Positions 12,101 through 27,100 of a stretch of 64,000 nt of DNA are shown here, piece after piece. The notes beneath the pieces were generated by a model. It was given only the letters and a program-made list of their open reading frames with translations. It had not been told where the DNA came from and made no database searches. Location of the stretch: assembly GCF_000003605.2 (NCBI RefSeq), contig NW_003142798.1, positions 789,768-853,767 of the forward strand, written 5' to 3'. Numbering within the stretch: the first letter of the stretch is position 1; every line of letters starts with the position of its first letter. The stretch comes from Saccoglossus kowalevskii (taxonomy: Eukaryota; Hemichordata; Enteropneusta; Harrimaniidae). The position numbers and the translations under genes are program-made.

Positions 12101-15100
12101 TCTAAACCACCTGCAGTATGGACAACGATGTATCATGACATGCATTACTGTTTCGCTCTTCTGCTCCGCGGACTCGCCGAACATAACTAAACCTAAAGGC
12201 TATAACTGAATGTGGTGCACAACACCGTTCATTAGCAACGAAAATTTTTAAAATTTTGATTTGATAATGAGTGATGTCCTCGAATTTTCGACCAGTGCAG
12301 TAACTAAGAACAACTGCTGAAATACTGAAAACTTACGTATCAGAAACTCATAGAATTCGCAAGAAACGTATCCTTACAAGCGCCAAAATGTCGAGGTCAT
12401 CATGATCATGCCAAATAGTCGTGCGCTCTACAAGCAGGAAATTGTAATCTGCGCATGTTTCCGCGCACACTACGGTCCTCTCGTCACGGTAGCGTACGTT
12501 CTGCTGTAACAAATCACAACCACGAATTAATGTAAAATGCACACGTAATACTCCCAAACTAATAAATAATCTCAATAAAAGTTATAATTTTATAGTAAAA
12601 GCGGATTTCCGATTATCTTGTCATTTTAGCACAGTTGGATTTCACAGCAATGACACACCGTGCCAGGAAAGGGAAATTGGCGCTGAGAATCAGTCGTCTG
12701 AATAAGAAAAAAAATCATTGTTATTCTTCCCGCGTGGCGAAACATCTAATTAACACCTATATACGTGTTTCCACACGTACGTGTCAGTGGTTAGCGATGA
12801 GTGTAGCGGCATCATTCATAGAAGTGGGGGTAGTGACTCATTATTTTGGCGAGAAGTCAAAATGTGACAGGTTCGTTATCATTTCAACCAGTATTCGTTG
12901 TACAACATTTTATTTAACGGGTTTTCGACTCATTGTACTATTTAGTTTATTGCATGTAATTGCGATCATATATTCGCCTTCGCCTCGATGAGGCTGGCGG
13001 TTAAGTTGTGCTCAGATTATTAAGAACTATCTCCGCGAACATCCTAAGGTGCTTGCATGATTACAGCCACTACTAAATTGGTCGGAGATGTACATCGTCA
13101 TGGCGACAGTAATGGGTGTCAGCTTCCTAATTTATGATATCCGTGCACACCACAGTTTTATATCATTCGATATATACATCAATAGCTCACATCTCTCGTC
13201 ACCGTGGCGATATTAACGGTGATTTAAGAAAACCATGTCTATGACGTAATTGCGATGACGTACGATGGCCGTTTTCGATCCATAGCGACAGTCGTAACTT
13301 GTTTCATTTCAAATTGGGGTGGGGTACAAGTTGAATGCTGAATAATTGTCATTGTGGTAAAATACAGGGACAGACTGTATTCATATATGGTTGCATCCCT
13401 GTTGAAATAATGGTTCCGCCCTGGTGCGTGATACAGGGGGTAACCCACTTGTAATGCATCATAAATCGTTTCTCAATTATTTTCATTTAGCGAAATTAGT
13501 TTACCGATGACGTCATAGCATTCATTGTGTTTTATACTCAATAATACAAAGCAATCCTATAATAGGATCTATGCACTACACTGGGAAAACCGGGTATTGG
13601 ATAATTGGCTCTTTCAAAAATAATATCGTCGTTTTTGTAATTCAGTGTTAAATATGTTACGCTGCATCGACATAATTTGGTGCTCAATGTCCGCTTTCAT
13701 TGAAAAAGAAAGAAAAAAGCAGAGCAATTTAATCGGCCTTTCATTGCGATTACTTGATATCACCAGTTATTTTTAGTATTAGAGCTACATCTGGGGACAA
13801 TAAGCGATTTGGTTCGCACCCCTGCACGCCTCGTCGACGTGAATCAGAGATCCGCGTGTCAGTGTGCACTCAACGCCAAAAAAGTGCGTTGCACGATACG
13901 TGATACACTTTTCAAACCTCGTAACGCGTAAAATAGTCTCTAAGCAGAAATAAAATAAATTTATCTAAACAAAATATTTTACCGTAAACAACGTCTTTGT
14001 GCATGTTATATTTACAATATGCTGAGAGCATTCTTTGAATGAGTTACATATTCTCGTTGTTGATGCTAACCGTCAGAAAACAATCTTACTTTATCTCCAA
14101 CAACTCAACTGTAAATATGATAAGCTGTCACGTGACCTTCTCCCCAACCAATACTCGTTATTATATATGTTTAATGTAATTGTCTTGTACGGCGTAATAA
14201 TAATAGCATAATACGTCCATTTACTGGAACCATTATGCGTGATACAAACAAATGTAAACGTTACAGCACTATACAAGTCAATAAAGGCGGTGATTATCAG
14301 AATGATATTGTCTTCTCAATTAGAATAGAATAGAATAGAATAGAATAAAATAGAGTACTTGGTACAGACTATAAACTCATCGTATTGTCGAAATTCAGAG
14401 TGTAATTGACCATCTAGGATGGAAGACGTCGGCGATCACCATGGAAGACGTCGGCGATCACCATGGAAGACGTCGGCCATCGCCATGGAAAACGTCGGCG
14501 ATCACCATGGAAGACGTCGGCGATCACCAATGAAGACTTCGGCCATCACCATGGAAGACGTCGGCCATCGCCATGGAAGACGTCGGCGATCATCATGGAA
14601 AACGTCGGCCATCGCCATGGAAGACGTCGGCGATCACCATGGAAGACGTCGGCGATCGCCATGGAAGACGTCGACGATCGCCATGGAAGACGTCGGCGAT
14701 CTCCATGGAAGACGTCGGCGATCGCCATGGATGACGTCGGCCTTTGCCATGGAAGACGTCGGCGATCGCCATGTAAGACGTCGGCGATCACTATAGAAGA
14801 CGCCGGCGATCACCATGGAAGACGTCGGCGATCGCCATGTAAGACGCCGGCGATCGCCATGTAAGACGTCGGCGATCGCCATGGAAGACGCCGGCGATCA
14901 CCATGGAAGACGTCGGCGATCGCCATGGAAGACGTCGGCGATCGCCATGTAAGACGCCGGCCATCGCCATGGAAGACGTCGGCGATTGCCATGGAATACG
15001 CCGGCGATCTCGATGATGGTACGACCGCGTCTTAAAAATCAACAACGCAACCTGAAACATTAATATCCGGGACACATGATTAAAGCACATTTGACTGTAA

Positions 15101-18100
15101 TTAGATTGGATAGTCCGGGAATTGCACCATTTGATATGGCAAATTCAGCATGACGTCAGAGAAAAATTTTCTTTTTCAATCGGCACCATATTCTACCCGA
15201 TCGTATCGTCTCGTCGTAAGGTCACGTGCTCCGGTGTTTTTAAATTAAGCATTACAAGTCATCTTTACTCCTGTCTCAATATTAATTTAAATAATTGTGA
15301 GTGATTTCGACAAACATACAGAACGAGATATCGTGCTGAACCTAGCGATTATGATTTTGCTGGTTCCGATCGTCAATCGCCAAGTTCTACAGGTGTATGT
15401 TACAACTCTTCATTTTGTGCCACTTACTACATACATATAACGAGTGACGTCGTCAAAAAAATATTACCATGGCAACGAGACGACAGCTCTCATTGTTTTG
15501 CTGAGTGGTAGTAAATTGGGCATTCACTTCAGGGGAGATGAAAAAACCGACACCGTGGAGACAATTTCCTCAATGTATCACCATGACAACCGCATCACGA
15601 TTTAACTCGAGAAATATGGATGTCTTTTATTTTCACCGAAGCTTAGATCACAAATACCTATCTGAATATTAAATATAATATTCTATGTTACACTAGAGAA
15701 AACAGTCATACTCGTATAGCTTTATGACGTCACGGTTTTGTCAGATAACCTACGCTTCGGGGCTGTATATACGACGAGCGCCGAGGGCTACCAACGGCTC
15801 TGTATGTAATCTTCTTGTTAAAACTATCCCCAGGGCCTTCTTTCATGGATCAAAGTGTTTCAATATTTATACGTAGGAAGCCCTTCATTGTAATATTCTC
15901 TTGAAAGATACTTTTATATTGTTGTTGTGTACCGGAAAAGACGTTTCATATTATAGCAACACGATAGATAATTTTATCCTTTTATCGCCCGGTTTAAACC
16001 TGGCCTTCGTGTCAACAGTTGCACTTGGCGGGTCGGATTAGAGCTAATGGTGTGTTCAAACTCTTCAAACACGACTTCTTATCGGAGCTTGCAGTCGGTT
16101 TTTATTCTGAATGACATTTTAGCTAAGTATGTTAATTTCGTCTTCCCACGCATACGATCGCCCATGCGTAAAATTTCATTTTACAAGGCGCCATTTAACA
16201 TGGCGGATTACAGTAAACTTTCCATAAAACTACTCCAACCTAATTACCAGACTTCAGTGCATAACAGTGCACTTTTTCAATAGGTTTCGATATTCGGAGT
16301 GTCAGTGCCGACGTTTAAAACGAAGTACTGACGTTTAAAGAGACTGTCAACTTCTTCAATGTTTGTGTTCGGCTCCTGCTACGAAGCACTTCCGTGACGT
16401 CACATTGCAGTAGATATGTGTAAGCAAAATGTTGTTCATAAACCACGGACACCTGTTTGGTTGTGTAGTCGGTCATCATTTTAATAATCATTAAAACATT
16501 ATTTTTTTGATAGACAAGCACAAATTAAAACAAGAAGTCGGTGCTGTAAACTGCGCCCCGTGTACCCACTTACGTCACGGAAAGATACATCGTAAGAGGG
16601 CGCGACTTCTAGGGACGGCGTACTTCGCTCATGTCATAAAAGAACTGTAGTATTATCAAGTATTTAGGTACATACATTATACACGATGTACAAGAGTTAA
16701 TATATTTTACTATTTACGTAGCACTCAATAAGAAACACCATTTTCCTGGCATTAAAACCGATATCACGTAATACCAACATTCATCTTTCAGTGCAATATG
16801 GCTAGGGGTTTTGAGAGGTAATGATTTTCTGTCGAGTCGATGATTATACGTAATAATGTAATTAAAAACGTGTTAATAAACTGCAATTTACAAGTACCCT
16901 GCGTTCTTCGCTACACGCGGTGCAAACCCAACTACAATTCCCTACATTAATATCTGGTACTACAGTCTTAAATAGCACAATAGACAAATTAGACACAGAA
17001 ATTTAGAATGACAATATTAATAATAATTTATTATAGTATGTTATTAATCAAGCGATCTACATTTGTAACTGACTACATGTTATTGGCGTGTCACTGTCTA
17101 ATCGTCTATATTGTGTATTTGTGATCATATTTTCTCGATTGATTGATGTATATTGAACAGGATACGTACACCGACTTGTTATTGAAAATTTAATTGAGTT
17201 TTAAATTAAAATGTATATATATGTATATGTCGACGAACTGTTATGATCACGGGGTGATATCATCAAGAAATCTGATGATTTACTAGCAGGTGCCATTGTT
17301 GTATATTGTTGTATAAATAGCACTTCCAAATGGTCAAATAACGTCACCAAAAATGCATTTTTTGGTTTAGTTTCTGGAAATCGTCTGTGCGCTGTTTGGA
17401 CACGTACACCCAGTCCTCGACGAGCTGTGTCAATCTTCCACAGTCGTCGGAAATGACACTGATCGTGGTTTCTGACTTCACGATGTCAGACGAATTGTTA
17501 AGCTGATATCGTGAAAATTGACGATTTCACGGTGATAATACTCAGAGGAAAAGAAGAAATACAACAGATTGTTGTCAATAATTTAACAGGTCCCTAAAAC
17601 CTTTTTCAATAATTCATTTGTTTATATGCTTGTATTTCTCTTTTAATGTATTTTCCAGCCGAACAGTTAGATAGTACCCTGGAGGTTCTTAGGTGGAACT
17701 CCCGATGCGAGTGCGATAAAAACTGTTCTCTTGTTGGTGCGTATCAAGTAGCTATCGCGTTAGTTGGTCGGATCGGGATCCAAGGAAAGTAAGTACATGG
17801 CCATATAATGGATTTCATTATGTATTTTTGTGCACGCATGCTAATGCTGCAGTCGGTAAGGTTTAATCACGTGATAATGATACGGGCAGTGGATTGGTGG
17901 ACAGTTTGTATACTGAAAGAGTGTATCAATGTAAACTGAGTATTGCGGCATCTATATGCAATCTATCATTCAGAACTGTTGAACGAAGAACATTATGATG
18001 ATATCATATTGAGCTGTTTTTATGAGAGAATCTGTTTTTTTTAGCGTATATAGAGGTGACGAAATTTCGTGTCAAAATCTGTCTTCAAATAATCATAATA

Positions 18101-21100
18101 ATTTTTTTGGTTCACTGTCAATCTGTTTTTGTGCGAAAAACAGTAATAGTGGATACTTGTAGCAGTTTCCATGGACCACAATGAAAACACATTTGGTCGT
18201 CAATTTCTTAATACTTAATACTATGCGCAGAGACACCATGAATAGTTGTATGTATCATTAAGCACAATATTGAGACAAATCTTTGCCATAGGAAACAATG
18301 ATAAACTTGAATACCCTAAAACAAAAAAAAACATGCTATTTTCACTGAATTTATTGATCGAATTTCTCCAAATTGAGTATGATTACTCCATATTTTCTTC
18401 ATCCCTGTAACATAATATATAAACTATGTAAAAATAAAAAAAATGACAATATTTTTTGTGTATCATTCTACCTTAAAAGGGCGTGATTTGTGTGACAAAC
18501 TGCAAACACAAACTGAATGAAATGATAGAACAAACAAATTGTCACTCGTGATTATATTGTTTACGTCTAGGTCGACATGTTCTTGTCGTAAAACCTAGCC
18601 TTTTTACGGCTCCTAAGGTAGCATGTCCGTTTCGACAGTTCACGAAGCGCAAATAAATCTGTCGAGTATGGCAGCATGAGTACTACATGTCCATATAGAG
18701 GGGTTAAACTTGTACACTCCTTCGGAATTCGAAGCAATTTAGTAAGAACAGTTTTATAATGCGCCTGTTAAAGTTGACTTTATGACGACACATGTTTAAT
18801 TCCCGCATGCTCCTGTCAGTGTGTCCGGATAAATGTGAAATAAGATTTTATTTATTTTTTAAAATAATTTTTATGAGCAAAATTTACGAAGACATTATTA
18901 TAAAAATCCGACAAATATATATATTAAGCCTCTGCAGCAACATTTTTAAGAGAAGAACAAAATAAATGGTGTTGAAAAAGTATAATGAAAAATCGCTGAA
19001 TTATACTTTACAGAATTACAAATTATATTAATCACAGTTTAAATGGCAGCGCTGTTCAATGATTAATGTAGGTGCACTGTCTGCGATTAATACGTGCACT
19101 AAATGTATGAATGTTACTTCCGCACATTTCGCTAATTACCGTATGCTCTTTGCCGGCATGCTCACTAATAATTCAATGATTAAACTATAAGTGTATACAG
19201 CAGCAAACTCTAAAAGAAAACATAGATAACTTTGAGTACGTTCCGTGTTTTCTCATCCATTCAACAATACGTCACAGAAGCACTTCGTCTCTAGGGGCGT
19301 CACGCAGCGGTGTATTCATTACTAGTATTTCGCAGACTATTATTTGCCTTGCCCTTAATGAAAGTTTGTCGTCCGAAAACGAAATTGGCATGTAATCTAT
19401 TCCAAACTGATTCATTTTACGTAGTAGCATTTAATATGGATCTTCTGAGAAATTATTTTTCATTATGTATGTGCTTGGAGTGGACTTCAGTTCTTGTATG
19501 GGTGGCATTTCACTTGGCGTGCGATATATTAGGCAAGTCCGTTCGTTGAAACATGCAGATACTCGACTGAGGTCAACAAACTTTATTTCCTATACGCCCG
19601 AAAGTGCAAGGACATTCGTAAGTCACTCGTAAGACGGATATGACATTTGCAGTTTAAATGAAACAGTCACTCAGGTGTCGATCTCAAACAGGAACTATGG
19701 CGTTTATATTTGTAATTGCAATTTTCGAAATGTTGATGGACCGTATTTACATAATGTAGAAACGTGGGTCTTAAAAAGCATGCCTTATAGACTTCCTGTC
19801 GCGAAACACTGCTTCCGCTATAATCACGTCTGATCAGGGCCTTCGGGCAAAGTAGCATGTCACTGGTAAATAATCTAAAAGTTCTATTTTTTATAGCCGT
19901 ACCTAAGTAAGACGATTTGTGATTGGATACATACTCATGTTATTAATAATATATAATAAATACCGCGTTTCTCTCCCCAGATTTATTTTAGTATCTACTA
20001 TGTGGACAACGAACACGTCATTATGCTATTTTTAGTATTTCAGTTGCATATGTCTCGCGTAATGCATCTGCCACTTAAAACGCGTGACGACACATGTGAC
20101 TTGTTTATCTCTTTTTTTTCAAGCTATTCTTGCATCGCCTTCAATTTGTTTTACAGAGAATATACGCGGACTAATATTTGCACGGACACTCGTTCAGTCT
20201 ATTGACATCCTCGGTCTTTGTGTACTTACGTGACGTTGAAAGGTCTCAAACAAAATAGACCATCGGAATGGAATGCACATGGACGACATTCCTTAATACG
20301 ACATGAAGCTAATCACTTTATCAAATTGAAAGAACATCCATATTCAGTTACTCACTCTAGAAGTTATTTGATTTTGGAGTACAATCTAGTTAATAGCAGT
20401 GAGTGCATCCGAGTGTCACCACAACGAGTCTTCGAGAATCCTGTTCATATGCAAGTTACCACGCGACACGTCCAATTTGACGGACCCAGATACAGACATT
20501 GTATCAGTAATTAGATATAGACGCGTGATGATTTTCGAAACGATGACGTCAGACGGGGGGGATGAGGTGCGCGTGCGTGATTTATGTAATAAAGCGTGGG
20601 TTGTTGATTGGATTATTTTCAGTTTATTCCTTTACTGGATTAACAATAGAAAATAAGTTGTATAAACAACAAGAACAATAGTATCCTAAGACTTCAAGAT
20701 GCCATTCCGGGGATATTGTGCAGTATTTGTAATGCGTGGATAGCGCTGGGAGCGTTGCAGCTAAACGATGCAACTGAGTATCGTTTGCTTCGTTCAAATC
20801 CCCGGGTGCATATGGATGGGTGATTGATACTTATATTATGGTCAATTGGAGGCTTCATGATGCGCACGTGCTGTTACTGGGTCGTGCATATTCAATTTTA
20901 AACGCAACGACTAGAATGTCTGCAGGATTTCGAGTCGTTTCGCAAGATACATTATACCTGGGGTGGTAGGTCGACATTTTGACCACTAGCTGCAAACATG
21001 ACTGACAAAATGATGAATTTGATGAACTACTCAGACATATCATACCGATATCACGTGACACTGAACCCCACAAATGGTGAAAAAAATGGTGGATTTGATG

Positions 21101-24100
21101 ACGTACTCTTACACAAATATCACATGACACTGAACCGCGCAAATAGCCTATGGGGTGACTAAAATGGTGGATTTGATGAAGTACTCAGACAGCAAAAAAT
21201 CACGTGACACTGACACCCACTATTGTTTGCCCTATCTTTTCGCATAACGCAATTGCACTATACAGAAAGCGTAATGCGCCGTTTATAGTGCGTGATTGAC
21301 AATATGTATTGCGTAGCGACATTTTCAAAGTCTTAAGTCTAGCATCCTGGTAACCATTGCCATAACCACAGTCCCTCTAGAAGGACTGTGCTATAACGTT
21401 TTATGAATGAAAGCAGGTATTCCGACAATACGCTGAACGTTCACATCATATCAATCTAATTAAAAAAATCAGATCCTAGTTGATATTTTTTTTAATTCAT
21501 ATAATATTTTTTTATTTTTTTTACATGTACTAGTACTTAATTTTATTATTTATTTACTAGTAGCCTTTTAAATTTTGTTAATCACTAAAGTAAAAATAGA
21601 GTAAAATAGAGCTATGTGAAGAAAAAAATACACAAATCAAATTGATATCATATCAGAACCGACAGTTCTAAATCTAAAAAAAAAAATCAATTGCAGGCAA
21701 TTTATGTTTGGGTACAGAGACTAATCTTTTTTTTAAAACTCAAATCATGCCATCTATATTTATTTGTATCATTTAGAACAAATAATCGATATTTCATTTC
21801 TGAACGGGTGAGTGCACGATGCTCGTTTAGTGTCGTGGGATCAGATGTTAACATTACTATAGAGTGAAAAAAAAAAACTATTTCAACAAAATTCAATTAG
21901 CACAGTATGGATGAAGCGACTATTTTTAATCTAAATGAACTTCATTAATGAGAGATGGTAAAAGTGAAATAATACACCATTCCTTTTTGCGTTTTATGTC
22001 GACAAACGCGTCTTTCACATTTTTGTCCGTCAATAAAAATGTTTGAGCAATTACTAGATTTAAAATGACGAACGTCTACATAAATAATGAACATTTTCTA
22101 ATTCGATTGGAAATGCCTTTACCCTTTTACGTTATGTTGACGTCACGCAAACGCACTGACGGCGCTAGAGGGCGCGAATTTTATGAAAGATATGTTACAT
22201 TAAGTCATGCGAATAAGTTGAAAACTATCGGTAATATAGACCCAATAACACTGCCATAGCGTAAACATTATACTAATTAACTCATTAATATGCACGAATG
22301 CAATATTAAACACACACCCTGCGTTTCCCGTGTGATCGTTGTGTATACTATTTCATTTCAGCTATTCTGTGTTGAGAAACGTTAGGTGGAACCATATACC
22401 ATATGCGCGAACCATGCCTAATTACTAACCCAAAACTCAACTTATGATTATATGATATATGTAGTGGAAATCAATGAACGGTGATTTCTTCAGCTACACT
22501 GTTCAGTTAGGTAAGATGATTATATTGTATGCAGATTTTTAAAAAAAAAACCTGTTTTCTTCCTTGATCAGCAAAGTTTTCTAATTATTAGAATTAAATT
22601 TACGTGAAAGTATAAAATTACACTAGAGCCCATTGATCAAGTGGAAACATTCGTGAAAATGCAAACCAAGCTTAAATATGCTCAAATATTGAAAAATATG
22701 CCTGTGGTGTTTAATGCTTTTGCAGTAATTAGTATACATATCATTATCCCTTGTTTCAAAGTGACGCATATGCCGATCCAATTTACTGCCCAGCTTGGGA
22801 TAGTAACATAAATCGCGCAATGTGTATACTTGTCCTCATCGATTTTTTGAACAACTGAGCTCTGAAGTATTTACGGCAATACTCTGACATCGTCATGAAA
22901 TATGCATAGCACGGCAGCGATCTTGTAAAACATTCACAAAAACACACGGTCACAATTACTTAAGTTAACCCCTGAGTGTGATTTACCGTCACATTTCAAT
23001 GCTCCGTGATCTTTCCTTACAGTTCAGGTAATGCATGTAATTATGTCACTGCTCCCCTATCTCGCCATTTATAAACTAAGACCGTGACGTAGGCATTTTT
23101 TTCTTATTTTTTTCTCTCCACAAGATGCTATAAATAAGAGACAATGATGTGTATATCGTGTTTTATATCGAACAAAGTGAAATGCAGACTTTCGAGTTTC
23201 AGCTAATTAATTAAAAGAGAACATTGCACCCCCAGAACCCTATATCAATGTCGCTAATAAACGATCGTCGTAAAACCCATAGAAGATAATATTTGGTAAT
23301 CGTAGTCCTAAGTAACTATTAAAAACAGCCAGACGTTTCGAGCAAATGGCTCTTTATCGATAGCATAGAAGAAAAACCCAGCCGTTTTGCGGCACCGGCG
23401 TCTTTCCATACCACACAAGAAAGCAGTTGGAAATACGCCTACACTGTAGCCCTGAGTACAGTCATGTAGGTTGGCCTCTTTCCGCTGATCATTTGGCCCC
23501 CACAGTCCTGAGAAGTCGTATAGACCGGGTATTCGACACCCGGCTACAAATTTATGGCGGAGAACTTTTCTGCAGTTTTCATGATTATAATCAGCCAAGA
23601 CATCTATCGACCAATCTAGCGATCATAAATACCTTTCTTGTGGCCGAACAAATGGACCTTCAGAACTGGGACGTTGGCGAAAGCTAGTTTTACGCAACGA
23701 AACGACGTTTTGTTTATACATACGTCAAAAACAAGATGGTATTTGATAGTATGAGTACACTGCGGAGGCCGAATTATCAGTGGATCAGGATGAAGGCCAG
23801 CCGACAGGACTATACTCAGGGCTACCCACACTGTAGCTTGCAAATGCACCAACCAGCGTGCTTCCGGCTCTATTGCAGAGAATCAATCAACATAATTGTA
23901 CAAACAGACGATCCATGTGCTCTTTCAAAAACAACTGAAGATAATTTGCTCTTTTGCTTTTCATGACGTTTACTCATTATTATTCATATAATGGTTCCCA
24001 AATACATGTATTGACATGAGCGATATGTAGAGGTAAGAAATACTCTGACCGGAGAGTATCTGATCAGCTAAAAAAACATTAATCACTAAACACGAATGAT

Positions 24101-27100
24101 TTGTGCTTTCCTGTTAATTCTTGTGCGAATTTTCACATAAAGATTGTATTTATTGCCCCAGTAAATATTCATTTATTTATTCAAATGGCACGCAAAGATG
24201 AAATGGCAAGTATTTCCTTAGCCCTCTGGTTGGTCTTCGGGAAATAACAGCTCGTGCACAACGGGTTATCTTTTGTTATGAAAGTTTCATCTTACAGCGC
24301 TGTATCCCAATGCATTGGAGTCAAAGAAACCGACGTGTTGGTCATTAGCAGGGCGCACCTGACGACCTTCCTAAAGCCTTCGTCAATTTTTACATGCGGA
24401 ACTGGAATTGAACGTCGCTCTGATGGTGTTCATCCCGCGATCTAACCGGACTCTGATTTATTTCTAAACGTTCGACATAAATACATATTGATGATGAATC
24501 ATGGTAAACTGTAAAGTATTTATTTTCAGTTTGTTTTATTTTCGCTGAAAGAATGACTCGGTTAAAATAAAATCCAGTGAAAATACACTTTTTCCTATAT
24601 TTTACATTCAATTCGTCCACAATCAATGAAAATAAACCCCACAGTACACAATATCCAAAATGTCCCTTCAGTGAAAATTAATTCCAATTATTTTACATCG
24701 TTTAAATTAAAATTTATGGTTATATAATGTAGTTGCCTTGGATGCACGGCATTGTCTGAGTGAGTGTTATTTATATTCGGTGTCCACATCTCACTCAATG
24801 CCGCCCGGATCCTGCTAGTATAGCAAAACGAGGTGGGAACGCAATTAACAAGACACTGTAACCTAACCTAACCTCGATACACGGCTCACACGATGTTTTA
24901 ATGAAACTGCGCGAAATTCAAATTGTAATTTAGTGGTTCTGTTATTACTTTGTGTTTGGTTCATCTGTCCACCTCGTATTGTCATAGCAGGGTCCATGAC
25001 GGTGTTGAGTGGGCAGTCAGCGACCGAATATAAACAACGTTCACTGACAACGCCGTGGATCCAGGGCTAATAATCTACATGTGTTATAATGAACTTGACC
25101 TTCTAACTGATGAACATGCTAAAACAGATGATTTTTCTCTTCAAAACATGTATCAGATTGGTACCAGAATTTTGCCTACTTACTTTCTAATAGGCTTACG
25201 GATGGTTTTGAGCAATAGTAGTTGCATGTATCTTGTTACAACAGGAATGGCGAGATAAACAGCGTCGTCGCGTCGCGTCGCGTCGCGCTCGATATGGGTC
25301 CCATGCGACGCATACAACGCGTGTGAAAACAGTTTTTACACAGACGAGTGCTTCACGACGACTGTGGCGCTGTACTTGAATTAATCGCTTGTACGATGTC
25401 AAAGTATACAGATATATATACTAATCATCACATCATGATGGGATGCTGAATTGTTCGAGTTACTTAAAAATCGGGTTACAATTTGGGCGTGGTTTCTAAA
25501 ATATGGATGTGGTCATTTTTGTTTGTAACTCGATGTCCGTAACAATTCAGCTTCTCTATTGATATAAACCCACGTCATCAAACCATACCGTGTCTTCGAA
25601 CGCGCTCCTGGGGGTTGATCTACATATTCCAACAGGTACATTTTCTAAGTTGTTTATAGGTGTGCTAAACTACGTATTGGTACATCCGTTTTTCCAGAGC
25701 TTTATCCACGTACAGAGAAACAAGCAATGTGCTCGATTTCAACAGGTCTCGTGGACAATCCGCACTATACTACCTAGAAGTAGAAATTGCAACGCACAGA
25801 AACTCATTTGTGGTCATTTCCCGATGATTTCTGCATTAGTCTTTAAATTAAAACGAGCACAACCGATTTTCTTTTTTGAAATATTGCATTTTCGCTTCCC
25901 GGTAGGCGCCTCCTTGCTAGTTGAAGGAAAAAATACACAATACAGCCAACTTGTGATTAAGAGCGGAACTATGTCTCATTTCCAGAGTTTAATGGAACTC
26001 GCATTAATGGCGCGTGTACAGATGGACATAAAACGGCTTTGCAAGGGCAGTCTTTATCATACTCAGCACCCCATGTGTACGTGTAGTAATAACACACATC
26101 AACACAGTCATGTTGATTTTCTCCGCAAATATTAGCAGAAATCTAGAAATTAAAGCGAGAATAGTCGATTCCCCCCCCGAAAATTATGAATTTTCAGAAT
26201 TAAAAAAGGATCCAGGTTTCATTACCGGTGTTGACGGCGTTGTGTTTGCAGATGGACATAAAATGACCCAGTATATATGGCTTATCTGTATAGGGCTCGT
26301 TCACTGTGATGAACTTTGAAACGTGTACCAGACATCACAACATTCCCTTACATCTCTGCTTGCCAAATTGCTCATTAATTATAGTCAGATTTATATCACC
26401 AAATCAACTCTTTGACCTGTTTAGTTAAATTTAAAGCTTTCATTTCTCAGACAGAAAAAAAAAGTGATAAACAACGATCCCGAACCTACACAACATTGGT
26501 TCCGTATTCGGTTACGAATTCAATCTTTCTGAAAATATACTGTTATTTCATCTTGCAGCCATATGTTCTCTGTGCAGTCACAGTTTTTCACGAACTGTAC
26601 TCCGAGTTCTGTAGGACTCCTCTACGCCCTCTTTGTGCCGGGAGAAACCAAGTAGAATTCAGTTGAGGCAAAGGTCAAAATGGATGCGTTGTGTCATACA
26701 ATTTACATAATTTGAGCTGATTCTCCGAGCGGAGAAAACGAATTAGTATCACCCCCCCACCCGCCAACTATTCAAGAAGACAACGTGGCGATTGTTTGAT
26801 GCCACGTGTTTGTATGTTTTCGAAAATTCTGTATAGTCGGGTTAGGGTTAAAGGTCAGCCTTAGGTTTACAGTTGGTATGCTAACATTTGCAGCTGTAAT
26901 TTGAGGTATGTGTTGATTGGAAACATTATTATGTATTAACGATGATATATAAAATAACACCATTTGTAATTATATTTAATTCCCCACAAAAATGTTGAAA
27001 TATAATAACATCTCGCAGATTGAATTAGTGGGCGCTGTATAATTTTCACGAGAAATGTATATTTGGGTTGTTTCGAATCTCGTCTTAAATAAATATTGCT

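Larger units (their letters stand above)
6192..17658 (+). other. MOLO-1-like intron 1 (about 11.5 kb)
   Basis: No coding exon was recognised. The intron is CpG-rich. It contains the 571-base inverted-end element (8729-9299), a MITE (10681-10828), a two-unit repeat (11003-11290) and the pentanucleotide run and 22-base minisatellite (14322-15012). Short CRE-type repeats lie near 16.38 and 16.57 kb. Frames at 7673-8008 (minus) and 12635-12991 (plus) were judged chance. Confidence 0.6.

Noticed and set aside
14419-15012. CRISPR-like regular array
   Set aside because: Units are contiguous with no unique spacers, and the surroundings are an animal intron.
14419-15090. Several long open frames on both strands, arginine- and histidine-rich
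   Set aside because: They are produced by the 22-base tandem repeat, which is nearly strand-symmetric and cycles through all three frames. No splice or start context beyond the repeat itself supports them.
21368-21391. Hairpin CACAGTCC / GGACTGTG
   Set aside because: An 8-base stem with no repeat copy or flanking structure, so not enough for an RNA or element call.
24390-24455. Minus-strand tRNA-like or SINE-like segment with GTTCAATTC
   Set aside because: The box-B match is good, but the box-A candidate is weak and only about 21 bases away, and no cloverleaf forms.
25590-26135. 181-codon plus-strand frame in MOLO-1-like intron 2
   Set aside because: It starts at GTG, not ATG, has no recognisable domain, and has poly-T-derived phenylalanine runs. 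It is probably a chance frame.
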